Assembly: GCA_020850455.1 (NCBI GenBank)
Contig: JADZEQ010000008.1
Location: 1 to 64,000, forward strand
Length of the DNA stretch: 64,000 bases
Source of the DNA: Sphingomonadaceae bacterium
Lineage (GTDB): Bacteria; Pseudomonadota; Alphaproteobacteria; Sphingomonadales; Sphingomonadaceae
Reading direction: 5' to 3'
The first letter of the stretch is position 1; each line of letters opens with the position of its first letter. The notes below the pieces were generated by a model. The model had not been told where the DNA came from and searched no databases. It worked only from the letters and a program-made list of their open reading frames with translations. A program made the translations under genes and the position numbers. Positions 7,521-16,285 of this stretch are shown piece by piece.

Positions 7521-8885
7521 TCAGCCTTTTCCGCGTTCGTCGCTGACCATATCGGCGGCGAGTTCCAGCCCCGCCGCGCCATCCGCCACGCCGCCGGACG
7601 GGGCATGCGGCAATTCCTGTTCGGCGGGTTCCTCCACCTCCAGCATCCCTTCCCATTTGGTGATGACGCTGGTCGCCACCGCATTGCCGACGACGTTGGT
7701 CGCGGTGCGCCCCATGTCGAGGAACTGGTCGATAGCCAGGATGAGCGCCACCCCCTCCACCGGCAGGCCAAACATGGCGAGTGTGCCGGTGATGACGACT
7801 AGCGATGCGCGCGGCACCGCGGCCACCCCCTTGGAAGAGATCATCAGGGTGAGGAGGATGACGATCTGCTGTCCGATGCTGAGGTCGATTTGATAGGCCT
7901 GCGCGATGAATATCGTCGCAAAGCTCATATACATCATCGAGCCGTCAAGGTTGAAGCTATAGCCCAATGGCAGCATGAAACCGGAAATGCGGCGCGGTAC
8001 GCCGAAACGATCAAGCTGTTCGAAGAGCTTGGGCAGCGCTGCCTCCGACGATGCGGTCGAAAAGGCGATGAGCAAGGGTTCGCGAATATAGCGGATGAGC
8101 CGCCAGATGCGCCGGCGCAGGAAAAGCCCGCCGATGCTGAGCAGAATCACCCACAGGACAATCAGCGACAGGTAAAATTCAAACACCAGTTCAACATAGG
8201 TCGCCAAAATGCCGAGGCCGCTGACCGCCACCACCTTGGCAATCGCGCCGAACACCGCAAAGGGGGCAAAGCGCATGACATAGCCGGTCATCTGCAGCAT
8301 CATTTCGGCCAGCGCATCGGCACCGCGCACCAGTGGTTTGCCGCGTTCCCCAATCGCCGAAAGCGCAACCCCGGCGAACAGCGAAAAGACCAAAATCTGC
8401 AAAATATTATTGGTCGCCAGCGCATCAAAGGCATTTTTGGGGAAGATGTGGAGGATGAATTCAAAGAAATGCAATTCCTGCACTTCGCCCACCGCTTCGC
8501 GGCTGGCATGGCTGACATCCACACCGACGCCGGGGGTGAAAAAATTGACCATGACAAGGCCGAGGCTGATCGAAATCAGGCTCGCCGCGATGAACCAGGC
8601 GATGGCGCGTGTCCCGATCCGCCCCAGCGCCCGGCTGTCCCCCATATGCGCAATGCCCACGACGATGGTGGAAAGGATGAGTGGGGCCACCAACATTTTG
8701 ATAAGGCTGAGGAATATCTGGCTAAGCAGATTGAAACTGTCGATGTAAAATTGTTTCAGATCGCCGCTGATACCAAATGGCCAGACGGTGACATTCCCCG
8801 GCGTGATGAAATGGTGCACCAGCCAGCCGGCAAAAACGCCCAGCGCCATCCCCAACATGATATAGGTCGTCAGCCGCCGATCCAT
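7521..8885 (-). CDS. Dicarboxylate/amino acid:cation symporter
   Basis: 454 residues, DAACS family (DctA/GltP-like), an inner-membrane secondary transporter coupling uptake of C4-dicarboxylates, glutamate or aspartate to Na+ or H+. Eight or so hydrophobic segments and two re-entrant regions are visible; the family serine-rich loop shows as AFSTASSEAALP and the substrate/cation motif region as GYSFNLDGSMMYMS. The 3' tail is acidic and Pro/Glu-rich. A GGGGGA ribosome site precedes the ATG at 8885. It is flanked by a terminator downstream and tandem repeats upstream, and is likely monocistronic. Substrate is not decidable from sequence. Confidence 0.92.
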   Translation of the reverse strand: MDRRLTTYIMLGMALGVFAGWLVHHFITPGNVTVWPFGISGDLKQFYIDSFNLLSQIFLSLIKMLVAPLILSTIVVGIAHMGDSRALGRIGTRAIAWFIAASLISISLGLVMVNFFTPGVGVDVSHASREAVGEVQELHFFEFILHIFPKNAFDALATNNILQILVFSLFAGVALSAIGERGKPLVRGADALAEMMLQMTGYVMRFAPFAVFGAIAKVVAVSGLGILATYVELVFEFYLSLIVLWVILLSIGGLFLRRRIWRLIRYIREPLLIAFSTASSEAALPKLFEQLDRFGVPRRISGFMLPLGYSFNLDGSMMYMSFATIFIAQAYQIDLSIGQQIVILLTLMISSKGVAAVPRASLVVITGTLAMFGLPVEGVALILAIDQFLDMGRTATNVVGNAVATSVITKWEGMLEVEEPAEQELPHAPSGGVADGAAGLELAADMVSDERGKG

Positions 8886-8976
8886 CCACTTTCCCCCTTA
8901 TAGATTTGTTGCGAACCCTAAAACGGCGAATGCCAATCGGCAATCACCATATGGTGGATGGCACGCGCCATTATGC

Positions 8977-9072
8977 GCGCTTCATGTATACTGCGCGCGT
9001 CCCTCTCTGCCGCGCTTCATGTACATTGCGCCCGTCCCTCTCTGCCGCGCTTCATGTACATTGCGCGCGGTG
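8977..9072. repeat. 35-bp tandem repeat at the aroC 3' end
   Basis: The segment TTCATGTAcA recurs at 8981, 9016 and 9051, a strict 35-bp period, with units of about GCGCTTCATGTACATTGCGC plus CCGTCCCTCTCTGCC. The third, partial copy contains the last codons and stop of aroC (minus strand), so the other two are duplications of the aroC tail into the intergenic space before the symporter gene. Copies differ by one to three bases. Likely slipped-strand or unequal recombination; no coding or CRISPR character. Confidence 0.85.
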
Positions 9073-10122
9073 CAACAGCATATGGTCAGCCAGCGTGAGC
9101 GCCAGCATCGCTTCGGCAACCGGAACCCCGCGAATTCCGACGCACGGGTCATGCCGCCCCTTGGTCCGCACCTCGGTCGGCTGGCCGTCTTTGGTGATGC
9201 TGGGAACGGGGGTCAAAATACTGCTGGTTGGCTTGAACGCCATCCGCACACGCACCGGCTGGCCGGTCGAAATGCCGCCCGAGATGCCGCCTGCATGGTT
9301 AGAAAGAAAGGCAGGCAGGCCGTTGCTGCCCGGGCGCATGGCGTCGGCATTCCCCTCCCCCGACAAGGCGGCAACCGCAAAGCCATCCCCGATTTCGACA
9401 CCCTTTACCGCGTTGATGCCCATCATCGCCCCGGCAAGGTCGCCATCCAATTTGGCATAAATGGGTGCGCCCCACCCGGCGGGCACACCATCTGCCACCA
9501 CTTCGACGATGGCACCGATGGACGATCCCGCTTTGCGTACCCCATCGACCAGTTCGGCCCATTGTTCGGCCACCAATGCATCGGGACAGAAAAAGGGATT
9601 TTGGCCAATGACATCGGCATCAAAACGCGCCGGATCAATCGCCACATCGCCGATTTGCGCCACCCAGCCGAGGATGCGGACATCGGGAATGATTTTGCGC
9701 GCGATCGCCCCTGCCGCCACCCGCATTGCGGTTTCGCGCGCGCTAGACCGGCCGCCACCGCGCGGGTCGCGCCGTCCATATTTGGCGTCATAGGCATAAT
9801 CGGCATGGCCGGGGCGGTAGGCGGCGGCAATGTCGCCATAATCCTTGGACCGTTGATCCACATTGTCGATGATCAGACTGATCGGCGTGCCGGTCGTCGC
9901 CCCTTCATAAACGCCCGACAAAATCCGCACTTGGTCGGGTTCCTGCCGCTGCGTGGTAAAGCGCGATTGGCCGGGTCGCCGTGCATCCAAAAAGGGCTGG
10001 ATGTCGGCTTCACAAAGCGCAATCCCCGGCGGGCAGCCGTCGACCACCGCGCCAATCGCCGGGCCGTGGCTTTCCCCCCATGTCGTCACGCGCAGCAAAT
10101 GGCCAAAGCTATTATGGCTCAT
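9052..10122 (-). CDS. aroC: Chorismate synthase
   Basis: 356 residues, full length. Converts 5-enolpyruvylshikimate-3-phosphate to chorismate with reduced FMN, the last step of the shikimate pathway. Family signatures include [20 protein letters not shown] (arginine/serine-rich loop; here [13 protein letters not shown]) and the N-terminal [10 protein letters not shown]. Its ATG overlaps the stop of the preceding glyoxalase-like gene by 4 bp, making it the last gene of a minus-strand chain from 13150. The very end of the gene is part of the 35-bp tandem repeat, but the reading frame is intact. Confidence 0.97.
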   Translation of the reverse strand: MSHNSFGHLLRVTTWGESHGPAIGAVVDGCPPGIALCEADIQPFLDARRPGQSRFTTQRQEPDQVRILSGVYEGATTGTPISLIIDNVDQRSKDYGDIAAAYRPGHADYAYDAKYGRRDPRGGGRSSARETAMRVAAGAIARKIIPDVRILGWVAQIGDVAIDPARFDADVIGQNPFFCPDALVAEQWAELVDGVRKAGSSIGAIVEVVADGVPAGWGAPIYAKLDGDLAGAMMGINAVKGVEIGDGFAVAALSGEGNADAMRPGSNGLPAFLSNHAGGISGGISTGQPVRVRMAFKPTSSILTPVPSITKDGQPTEVRTKGRHDPCVGIRGVPVAEAMLALTLADHMLLHRAQCT

Positions 10123-10490
10123 GATGGCTGCTCCGCGATAAACTCCACCCTGTTGCCAAAGGGATCATCGGCAAAAAAACGGGTGCGCCCCGCCACCGGT
10201 GCATCGTCGCGGGCGGGATGTCCGGCAGCTTCCAGCCGCTGACGCAAAACCATTATATCGGCGCAGGCAAAGGCAACATGCGCCTTTTTCGCAGGACGAA
10301 AATCCGCCTCGACCCCCAGATGCAGTTGTTGCGCGCCCAAGGCAAACCAGCAACCGCCGCGCGCTGCCATATCCGCTGGCTTGGGAATCTCCGCAAGGCC
10401 GACCACGTCGGCGTAAAAGGCGCGCGCCAAATCCTCCCCACCCGGCGGGATAGCGATTTGCACATGGTCTAGGGTTGGCGCACCGCTCAT
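10119..10490 (-). CDS. VOC-superfamily (glyoxalase-like) protein
   Basis: 123 residues with the vicinal-oxygen-chelate fold: an N-terminal [20 protein letters not shown] motif and a C-terminal [19 protein letters not shown] motif, with candidate metal ligands His9 and the last Glu. One VOC module only, so it would function as a dimer. The substrate cannot be predicted. It overlaps both neighbours by 4 bp (fabI and aroC), so it is co-translated with housekeeping genes, but nothing ties it to fatty-acid or shikimate chemistry. Confidence 0.85.
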   Translation of the reverse strand: MSGAPTLDHVQIAIPPGGEDLARAFYADVVGLAEIPKPADMAARGGCWFALGAQQLHLGVEADFRPAKKAHVAFACADIMVLRQRLEAAGHPARDDAPVAGRTRFFADDPFGNRVEFIAEQPS

Positions 10491-11290
10491 GCCAGCGCGA
10501 TGTCCGGCGCATCTTCCTGTTTCATACCCACCGTATGATAGCCCGCATCGACATGGTGGGTTTCGCCGGTGACGCCGCAGGACAGGTCGGACAATAGGTA
10601 AAGCGCGGAACCGCCCACATCCTCTATCGTTACATTGCGGCGCAGCGGCGCGTTAAATTCATTCCATTTCAGGATCAGGCGGAAATCGCCAATCCCGCTT
10701 GCCGCCAATGTTTTAATGGGGCCTGCGCTAATCGCATTGACGCGGATATTGGCAGGGCCAAAATCATTGGCGAGATATTTGACACTGGTTTCGAGCGCCG
10801 ATTTGGCGACCCCCATGACGTTATAATGGGGGATAACCTTTTCTGCGCCATAATATGACAATGTCAGCATCGACCCGCCATTGGGCATCATCGCTGCCGC
10901 CCGCTTGGCCACCGCGGTAAAGCTGTAGACGGAGATATTCATCGTCATCAGGAAATCGTCGAGTGTGACGTCGCTATATTTGCCGCGCAGCGCCTCCTTA
11001 TTCGTATAGCCGATGGCATGGACGATGAAGTCAATCGTCGGCCAGCGCGCAGCCAAGCGGCCAAAGGCGTCATCCAGCGCCGCCTCAGTCGAAACGTCGC
11101 AATCGATCAAAAAGTCGCAGCCCAATTGTTCCGCCAGCGGGGACACGCGCTTTTCCATCACCTCCCCCTGATAAGAGATGGCAAGCTCCGCACCATATTC
11201 GTGCAGCGCCTTTGCTATCCCCCAGGCAAGGCTGCGGTCATTGGCCAGCCCCATGATGAGGCCACGTTTGCCCTCCATCAATTTGCGCAT
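10487..11290 (-). CDS. fabI: Enoyl-ACP reductase FabI
   Basis: 267 residues from the ATG at 11290. A short-chain dehydrogenase of the FabI type, the NADH-dependent reductase finishing each cycle of type II fatty-acid synthesis. The nucleotide-binding loop is GLANDRSLAWGIA, and the catalytic Tyr156-x6-Lys163 pair (YNVMGVAK) with Tyr146 fits the FabI family exactly. A longer in-frame start at 11362 would run into the upstream brkB-like gene, so I reject it. Downstream overlap with the VOC gene is 4 bp. Confidence 0.96.
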   Translation of the reverse strand: MRKLMEGKRGLIMGLANDRSLAWGIAKALHEYGAELAISYQGEVMEKRVSPLAEQLGCDFLIDCDVSTEAALDDAFGRLAARWPTIDFIVHAIGYTNKEALRGKYSDVTLDDFLMTMNISVYSFTAVAKRAAAMMPNGGSMLTLSYYGAEKVIPHYNVMGVAKSALETSVKYLANDFGPANIRVNAISAGPIKTLAASGIGDFRLILKWNEFNAPLRRNVTIEDVGGSALYLLSDLSCGVTGETHHVDAGYHTVGMKQEDAPDIALA

Positions 11291-11294
11291 CACT

Positions 11295-12212
11295 CTACTC
11301 CATCGCCTGTGCGCCCGGCTCATCGATGCGATGGCCGATGGGCCGCCTTTGCCCATCCCCATCCGCCGATGCCAAAGCGGCGTTCAATTCTGCCCCGATA
11401 ACCATCCCCAGCCCGACAAGGTAGAAAAAAAATAGGGCCACCATCACCCCGGCGAGACTGCCATAGGTCAAATCATAGGAAATCAGACGCGCCAGAACAT
11501 GTGGCAAGGCGGTGCTGACCGCGAGCCACCACAGCGTCGTTGCTAATGCACCGGGCCATTTGGGGTTGTGCGACCCGCGAAACCGCTGTGGGGTCAGCGC
11601 CACGAACAGAGCGAACATCGCGATAAACAGACCGAATAGCGAAATGCCGCGCGTCATCGCAATTTCGCCGACCCCGGCAATTTCCGGCGGCAAAAAGCGC
11701 GCCATCAAATCACCCAGCGCCAGCGTTACCACTTGCAGACTGAAACAGATGAGGAGGAGGAGGACAGCCCCGACCACCAAACCCATGGAGGCGAGGCGAT
11801 ATTTCCAGAAGCTCTGGCTTGCCTGCGTGCCATAGGCGCGGCGCAAAATATCCCGCAACGTCTCGATCAAGCTGGCCACCGTCCACAGCCCAAAGCCCGC
11901 GCCAATCCACAATAAATGGCCGTTGCGCGCGGCAATGACCTCGCGCACCGGCGCGTCCAGCGTTTGCGCAATCCCCGGCGGCATGGTCGCCAATATCACT
12001 TCGAGCGCGTGCACGCCCTCGCTCGTGCGGCCAAAGCTTGCCGCAATAGCGGTTGCGCACAGGACAAAGGCAAATAGGGCGAGGAGTGAGAGATAGGCCA
12101 AATTCCCCGCATGGATGAACCCATCCTGATAAGCGCCGAGCAACACGCGGCGTGTGACCCGCCAAAAACGCGACAACCATAATTTTTCAAAATTAAGTGC
12201 GGCGCGCACCAT
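11295..12212 (-). CDS. YihY/BrkB-family inner-membrane protein
   Basis: 305 residues, with about six hydrophobic segments and the family motifs GNLAYLSLLALF near the N-terminus and YGSLAGVMVALFFFYLVGLG near the C-terminus. Members were once called ribonuclease BN, a misassignment; the actual function is unknown, with envelope or virulence links (BrkB). The ATG at 12212 gives the family-typical start; the longer frame to 12278 would overlap the dnaJ-like gene. Only 4 bp separate its stop from fabI, so it belongs to the same transcript. Confidence 0.88.
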   Translation of the reverse strand: MVRAALNFEKLWLSRFWRVTRRVLLGAYQDGFIHAGNLAYLSLLALFAFVLCATAIAASFGRTSEGVHALEVILATMPPGIAQTLDAPVREVIAARNGHLLWIGAGFGLWTVASLIETLRDILRRAYGTQASQSFWKYRLASMGLVVGAVLLLLICFSLQVVTLALGDLMARFLPPEIAGVGEIAMTRGISLFGLFIAMFALFVALTPQRFRGSHNPKWPGALATTLWWLAVSTALPHVLARLISYDLTYGSLAGVMVALFFFYLVGLGMVIGAELNAALASADGDGQRRPIGHRIDEPGAQAME

Positions 12213-12235
12213 CGCGGTCAATTTATCAGCGCTGC

Positions 12236-13150
12236 TCACACACCCAACGCCGCACGCACGGCGCGCGTGTCGCTCCAATCCGCAGCAAATTGTTCGAGCG
12301 CGGCATCATCGGCGGGCACATCGATCTGGAGCGCGACCAACTGGTCACCACGCGTCCCGTCGCGCCGGGAAAACCCCTTGCCCTTAAGGCGCAATATCTT
12401 GCCCGAGCTTGCCCCCTTGGGGATGGAGAGCACCACCGGCCCATCCACCGTCGGCACGCGCACCTTTGCCCCCAACACCGCCTCTGCCAAGGTGATCGGC
12501 AGGTCGAGGCGGATGTCCACACCATCACGGCGGAAAAAGGCATGGCTGCGGATTTCTATGGTGACCGTTGCATCGCCCGCACCGCCCGGCCCCGCTTCGC
12601 CCTTGCCTTTCAGGCGAACCTGCGTCCCATCCTCCACCCCGGCGGGGAGTTTCAGGTCGATTGTCTTGCCATCGGACAGGGTGATGCGTTGCGCGGCGAG
12701 CGTAGCCGCATCGACAAAGCCAACGGTCAGTCGATATTGGATATTGGCGCCCTTGGGCGGCGGTGTGCGGCGCGAACGTCCGCCGAAAAGTTCATCGAAT
12801 ATGCCGCCGAAGTCGCTGCCTTCACCGGCGTAGCTGCCCCCGGCAAAGCCACCTGCGGCCCCGGCGCCGGGGCGTGGCCGTCCACCGCCAAAGCCGCCAA
12901 ATCCGCCGGCAAAGGGGTTGGCGGGATTGCCCGATGCGTCGATTTCACCCCGGTCAAAGCGGGCGCGCTTATCCTTGTCGGACAAAATGTCATATGCCTG
13001 CGTCACTTCGGCAAAGCGGTCGGCGGCGCGCGGATTATCCTTGTTCGCGTCGGGGTGCAATTCCTTGGCGAGCTTGCGATAGGCCTTTTTAATCTCCGCC
13101 TCGCTGGCGCTGCGCGCTACACTCAATAATGAATAAGGGTCTGCTGCCAT
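12236..13150 (-). CDS. DnaJ/CbpA-type co-chaperone
   Basis: 304 residues: a J-domain in the first 70 residues with the Hsp70-stimulating HPD at 32-34, a Gly/Phe-rich linker (NPFAGGFGGFGGG), then two beta-barrel substrate-binding domains. There is no CxxCxGxG zinc-finger region, so it is a class II (CbpA/DjlA-less) J-protein, not DnaJ itself. It should hand substrates to DnaK. It heads the minus-strand chain dnaJ-like, brkB, fabI, VOC, aroC and is divergent from pdxH across 91 bp, which must contain both promoters. Confidence 0.92.
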   Translation of the reverse strand: MAADPYSLLSVARSASEAEIKKAYRKLAKELHPDANKDNPRAADRFAEVTQAYDILSDKDKRARFDRGEIDASGNPANPFAGGFGGFGGGRPRPGAGAAGGFAGGSYAGEGSDFGGIFDELFGGRSRRTPPPKGANIQYRLTVGFVDAATLAAQRITLSDGKTIDLKLPAGVEDGTQVRLKGKGEAGPGGAGDATVTIEIRSHAFFRRDGVDIRLDLPITLAEAVLGAKVRVPTVDGPVVLSIPKGASSGKILRLKGKGFSRRDGTRGDQLVALQIDVPADDAALEQFAADWSDTRAVRAALGV

Positions 13151-13241
13151 GCGGCATAGCTAAGCGGCGATGCCATATTGGGCAAGGGGTGACGCATGAA
13201 AAGACCCGCGGCCCCACTCGACCCACAGGCGCGAAGGCGAT

Positions 13242-13850
13242 ATGGGCGCAGCCATGGATAATGACGCCCCCACCTGCCCCTTCTCCCTGTTCGACGACTG
13301 GCTGGCGGCGGCCAGCGCCAGCGAACCCAATGACCCCAACGCCATGACACTCGCGACGGTCGACGCAGCAGGGCGGCCATCGGCGCGGATTGTCCTGCTC
13401 AAAGACCATGGCCCCCGTGGCTTTACATTTTACACCAATGGCGAAAGCCGCAAGGCAGGGGATATGGCGGCAAATCCCCATATCGCCCTCCTCTTCCACT
13501 GGAAGAGCCTTCGGCGGCAAATACGCATCGAAGGGCCGGTGACGGCGGTTTCGGACGCGGTGAGCAATGCCTATTTCGCCACCCGTCCGCGCGCCGCGCA
13601 ATTGGGCGCATGGGCGAGCGACCAGTCCCGCCCGCTCAGCCATCGCGGCGAATTTGAAGCGCGGTTGGCGGCGGCAGATGCCCGCTTTGCAGGCGCAGAT
13701 GTGCCGCGCCCGCCGCATTGGGGCGGCTATATATTATCGCCAGAACGGATCGAATTTTGGCAGGACGTCGAACATCGGCTGCACCACCGCATGATGTTTA
13801 CACGCGCCAATGGTGCGGACGAATGGCAGAGCGGCCTCCTCTTCCCATGA
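13242..13850 (+). CDS. pdxH: Pyridoxamine 5'-phosphate oxidase
   Basis: 202 residues. FMN enzyme making pyridoxal 5'-phosphate from pyridoxine or pyridoxamine phosphate. The FMN-binding signatures are RIVLLKDHGPRGFTFYTN and LFHWKSLRRQIRIEG, and the C-terminal signature is WQDVEHRLHHR (Glu to Asp/His variations) leading to the terminal P. A GAAGG site lies 5 nt before the ATG at 13242; an alternative ATG at 13254 is possible. PLP is also the cofactor of SufS, but no functional linkage is implied. Its stop overlaps the CDF gene start. Confidence 0.95.
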   Translation: MGAAMDNDAPTCPFSLFDDWLAAASASEPNDPNAMTLATVDAAGRPSARIVLLKDHGPRGFTFYTNGESRKAGDMAANPHIALLFHWKSLRRQIRIEGPVTAVSDAVSNAYFATRPRAAQLGAWASDQSRPLSHRGEFEARLAAADARFAGADVPRPPHWGGYILSPERIEFWQDVEHRLHHRMMFTRANGADEWQSGLLFP

Positions 13851-14749
13851 TTGCGACTTCCCCCGAAGCGCGCGGGCGGTGGACACAGCGCGCGGCGACG
13901 GCATCGATGGCGGTGGCCCTCCTCCTCCTCCTCCTCAAGGGGTGGGCGGCGTGGCGCACCGGCTCGACCGCGATGCTGGGCAGCTTTGCCGATACCGCGC
14001 TCGACCTCGTCGCCAGCGCGATCACGCTTTTCGGGGTTTATATCGCCGCGCTGCCGGCGGATGATGACCATCGGTTCGGCCATGGCAAGGCAGAGGCGCT
14101 GGTTGCGCTGATCCAGATGATGATCGTCACCGCATCGGCACTGTGGATCGGGGCACGCGCCATCGGTCGCTGGCAAACCGGAACTGGCGCGGCCGATGCC
14201 CCCTATGGCATTGGCGTGTCGCTGGTGGCGATGGCGCTGACTACATGCCTCATCCTCTATCAAAACCATGTCGTGCGGCGGACAGGCTCCCTCGCCATTG
14301 CGGCGGACAGGCTCCATTATGCATCCGACCTGCTACTCAACGCGGCGGTGATTTTGGCGCTCATCGCCGACCAATATCTGGGCTGGCATGGCGCAGATGC
14401 CGCTTTTGGCCTGCTGATTGCATTATGGCTGATATATGGCGCGGCGCGCGGTGCCATTGGCGTTATCGACCATCTGATGGACAAGGAATGGCCCGACGCC
14501 AAGCGGGCGGCGCTGGTCAATGTCGTGATGCGCGATGCGGATGCGCTGGGCGTCCATGATGTGCGCACGCGTTCGTCGGGCGGGCAGGATTTTGTCCAAT
14601 TCCATCTGTGGGTGCGCGCCGAAATGACCATCCGCGAAGTGCATGATGTCATGGACCGCATCGAAGCCGAACTGGAGCGCCATTTCCCGGGACTCGAAAT
14701 CTTCATCCACCCCGACCCCGAAGGGCATAGGGCAGAAGGCGCACGTTAA
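13847..14749 (+). CDS. CDF-family divalent metal efflux protein
   Basis: 300 residues, cation diffusion facilitator with six membrane segments and a cytoplasmic C-terminal domain. The transport site looks complete: Asp49 and Asp53 (SFADTALDLV) in TM2 and the HxxxD pair in LHYASDLLLN in TM5, a DDHD set as in E. coli FieF/YiiP (Zn, Fe, Cd). The loop HRFGHGKAEAL and C-terminal HDVRTRSSG are further family marks. I start at 13847, an ATGA overlap with pdxH; the longer frame would cover pdxH. Its TAA shares bases with the stop of the convergent serine hydrolase gene. Confidence 0.93.
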   Translation: MIATSPEARGRWTQRAATASMAVALLLLLLKGWAAWRTGSTAMLGSFADTALDLVASAITLFGVYIAALPADDDHRFGHGKAEALVALIQMMIVTASALWIGARAIGRWQTGTGAADAPYGIGVSLVAMALTTCLILYQNHVVRRTGSLAIAADRLHYASDLLLNAAVILALIADQYLGWHGADAAFGLLIALWLIYGAARGAIGVIDHLMDKEWPDAKRAALVNVVMRDADALGVHDVRTRSSGGQDFVQFHLWVRAEMTIREVHDVMDRIEAELERHFPGLEIFIHPDPEGHRAEGAR

Positions 14750-15894
14750 AGCGCGCTGGAAATCAGCCCCATTGTCTGGCGCAGCGCATCCATTTGCGCA
14801 TCGGTGGTGATGCCCAGTCGCACCATGGTCAGCCCCTGCGCGGGCGACACCACAACATATTGTCCCTGATGGCCAACAAAGGCGAATAGGTCTGCCGCTC
14901 CGCGATCGGGCCAGAGTGCCCCGTTGCGCGGCGCCGATGGCACCCGGTTGAGCCATATATGCCCGCCATAGGCCGGGTTGGCAGGCGATGGGGTGCGCAT
15001 GAAATCCACCCAGCTTTGCGCCAAAATCCGCGTGCCATCGGGTGCAACGCCGCCCAATCGCAACAATTCGCCGAGCCGGGCATAATCCCGCGCACTCGCG
15101 TGCATGATCGACCCGCCGATCATGGTTCCCGCCGGGTCAAATTCGACCTGCAAATGCTCCAATCCCAGTGGCCGTGCCAACCGCCCATCCATAAAATTGC
15201 GCATCGCATCGCGCCGGATCGCCGGAACCACGCTGTCGGTCAGACTGCGCGCGATAATGTCCGCCAAAATGACGCTGGTTGCCGAACTATACAGAAAATT
15301 TTCGCCCGGGGCGGCAATGGCCGGCTTGGCTTCGGCCATCGCTGCCATATTGGCCGCACCATCCCCAAATAACATATTGACCGTATCGCTCGACCAAATC
15401 GGCTCCCCCACCTCCACATGTTCAAGCCCGCTCGCCATGTGGAGCAGATCACGCAATTTTATGCCGCCACGCGGGTCGCCCGCGCGCTGCCATGCCGGGA
15501 TGGGCGCAGGTTCGTCGAGCGACAGGCGACCATCGCCCACCAAAATACCGACCAATATGGCGGTGATGGATTTGGCCATCGACCAGCTGATAAGGCGGCT
15601 ATTTGCCGAAAAACCATCGGCATAATATTCCGCAATCCCATTGCCGCCACGCAAAATATATAGCGCGCGGGTTTCGCCATGCGCGTCCTGATTGCCAATC
15701 AGATTTTCGATTGCCCGGCGGGCCGCACCCGGCAGTTGCGCGCTGCCCAATGCCCGCGCCAGCGCAGGCGAAACGTCCACATCGCGCCCGTCATCCCCCC
15801 CGCATGCGTGGAGCAGCGGGGCAGCAAGCGGGGCGATCAACAGGCCGCCCAATAATTTGCGACGGCTTGCCAAGGGGGCGAAATTACGCTTCAT
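14746..15894 (-). CDS. Class C beta-lactamase-like serine hydrolase, lipoprotein
   Basis: 382 residues. The N-terminus carries a twin-arginine motif (SRRKLLGG) followed by a hydrophobic stretch and a lipobox ending in HAC, so it is probably a Tat-exported lipoprotein. The catalytic SxxK is SMAK in RLISWSMAKSITAI, followed by a YSS motif (NFLYSSATS, equivalent of YxN). This places it with the penicillin-binding-protein-like esterases/peptidases of the beta-lactamase family; true beta-lactamase activity is unlikely but not excluded. Convergent with the CDF gene and divergent from a small membrane protein. Confidence 0.88.
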   Translation of the reverse strand: MKRNFAPLASRRKLLGGLLIAPLAAPLLHACGGDDGRDVDVSPALARALGSAQLPGAARRAIENLIGNQDAHGETRALYILRGGNGIAEYYADGFSANSRLISWSMAKSITAILVGILVGDGRLSLDEPAPIPAWQRAGDPRGGIKLRDLLHMASGLEHVEVGEPIWSSDTVNMLFGDGAANMAAMAEAKPAIAAPGENFLYSSATSVILADIIARSLTDSVVPAIRRDAMRNFMDGRLARPLGLEHLQVEFDPAGTMIGGSIMHASARDYARLGELLRLGGVAPDGTRILAQSWVDFMRTPSPANPAYGGHIWLNRVPSAPRNGALWPDRGAADLFAFVGHQGQYVVVSPAQGLTMVRLGITTDAQMDALRQTMGLISSAL

Positions 15895-15902
15895 GCCGCG
15901 CT

Positions 15903-16280
15903 GTGACTAGCGCATCCCCGCCCCCGAGTGCAACGCCCCCCGGTGCCAGAGGCAGCGGCGCCGCGCGCAATCCTTTGCGCACGCGATTGTGGATATTATT
16001 TGCCATGCTGCTGGCGGCGGCGCTGCTGCTGTGGAAATTGCCCGCATGGAATCTTCAGGCCGATGTCGGTGCCGCCTATGGCGCGCGGATGGGCTGCGCC
16101 TGCCGCTATATAGAGGGGCGTGCACTCGACAGTTGCACGCGCGATTTTGAACCGGGGATGGAAATGGTCAGCCTGTCGGAGGATAGCGAAAACAAGATGG
16201 TGACCGCGTCGGTGCCATTGCTCGCATCGCGCAGCGCGCATTATGTGGATGGCAGCTGCGTTTTCGCCGACGCGCCCTAA
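15903..16280 (+). CDS. Small signal-anchored cysteine-containing protein
   Basis: 125 residues from a GTG at 15903 (MTSASPPPSA). One hydrophobic helix spans about residues 29-45, followed by an exported domain with cysteines at 65, 67, 78 and 119, probably forming disulfides in the periplasm. The segment GCACRYIEGRALDSC is the most conserved-looking part. No known domain. It is divergent from the serine hydrolase with only 8 bp between starts, and convergent with mnmA. The GTG start is the only one that keeps the whole membrane segment; the next ATG (16005) falls inside it. Confidence 0.7.
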   Translation: MTSASPPPSATPPGARGSGAARNPLRTRLWILFAMLLAAALLLWKLPAWNLQADVGAAYGARMGCACRYIEGRALDSCTRDFEPGMEMVSLSEDSENKMVTASVPLLASRSAHYVDGSCVFADAP

Positions 16281-16285
16281 CCCCT

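Noticed and set aside
7890..8903. Long plus-strand open frame opposite the symporter gene
   Set aside because: Shadow of the minus-strand membrane protein; product is His/Arg/Asp-rich without domain character, a usual artefact in GC-rich DNA. The same holds for the long frames opposite aroC, the acyl-CoA dehydrogenase, folP, cdc48-like and mgtE genes.
8977..9072. Repeats that might suggest a CRISPR array
   Set aside because: Units are contiguous 35-bp tandem copies with no unique spacers and one copy lies within aroC.
13196..13261. 21-codon frame before pdxH as a leader peptide
   Set aside because: No ribosome site, overlaps the pdxH start out of frame, and no attenuator-like hairpin follows.
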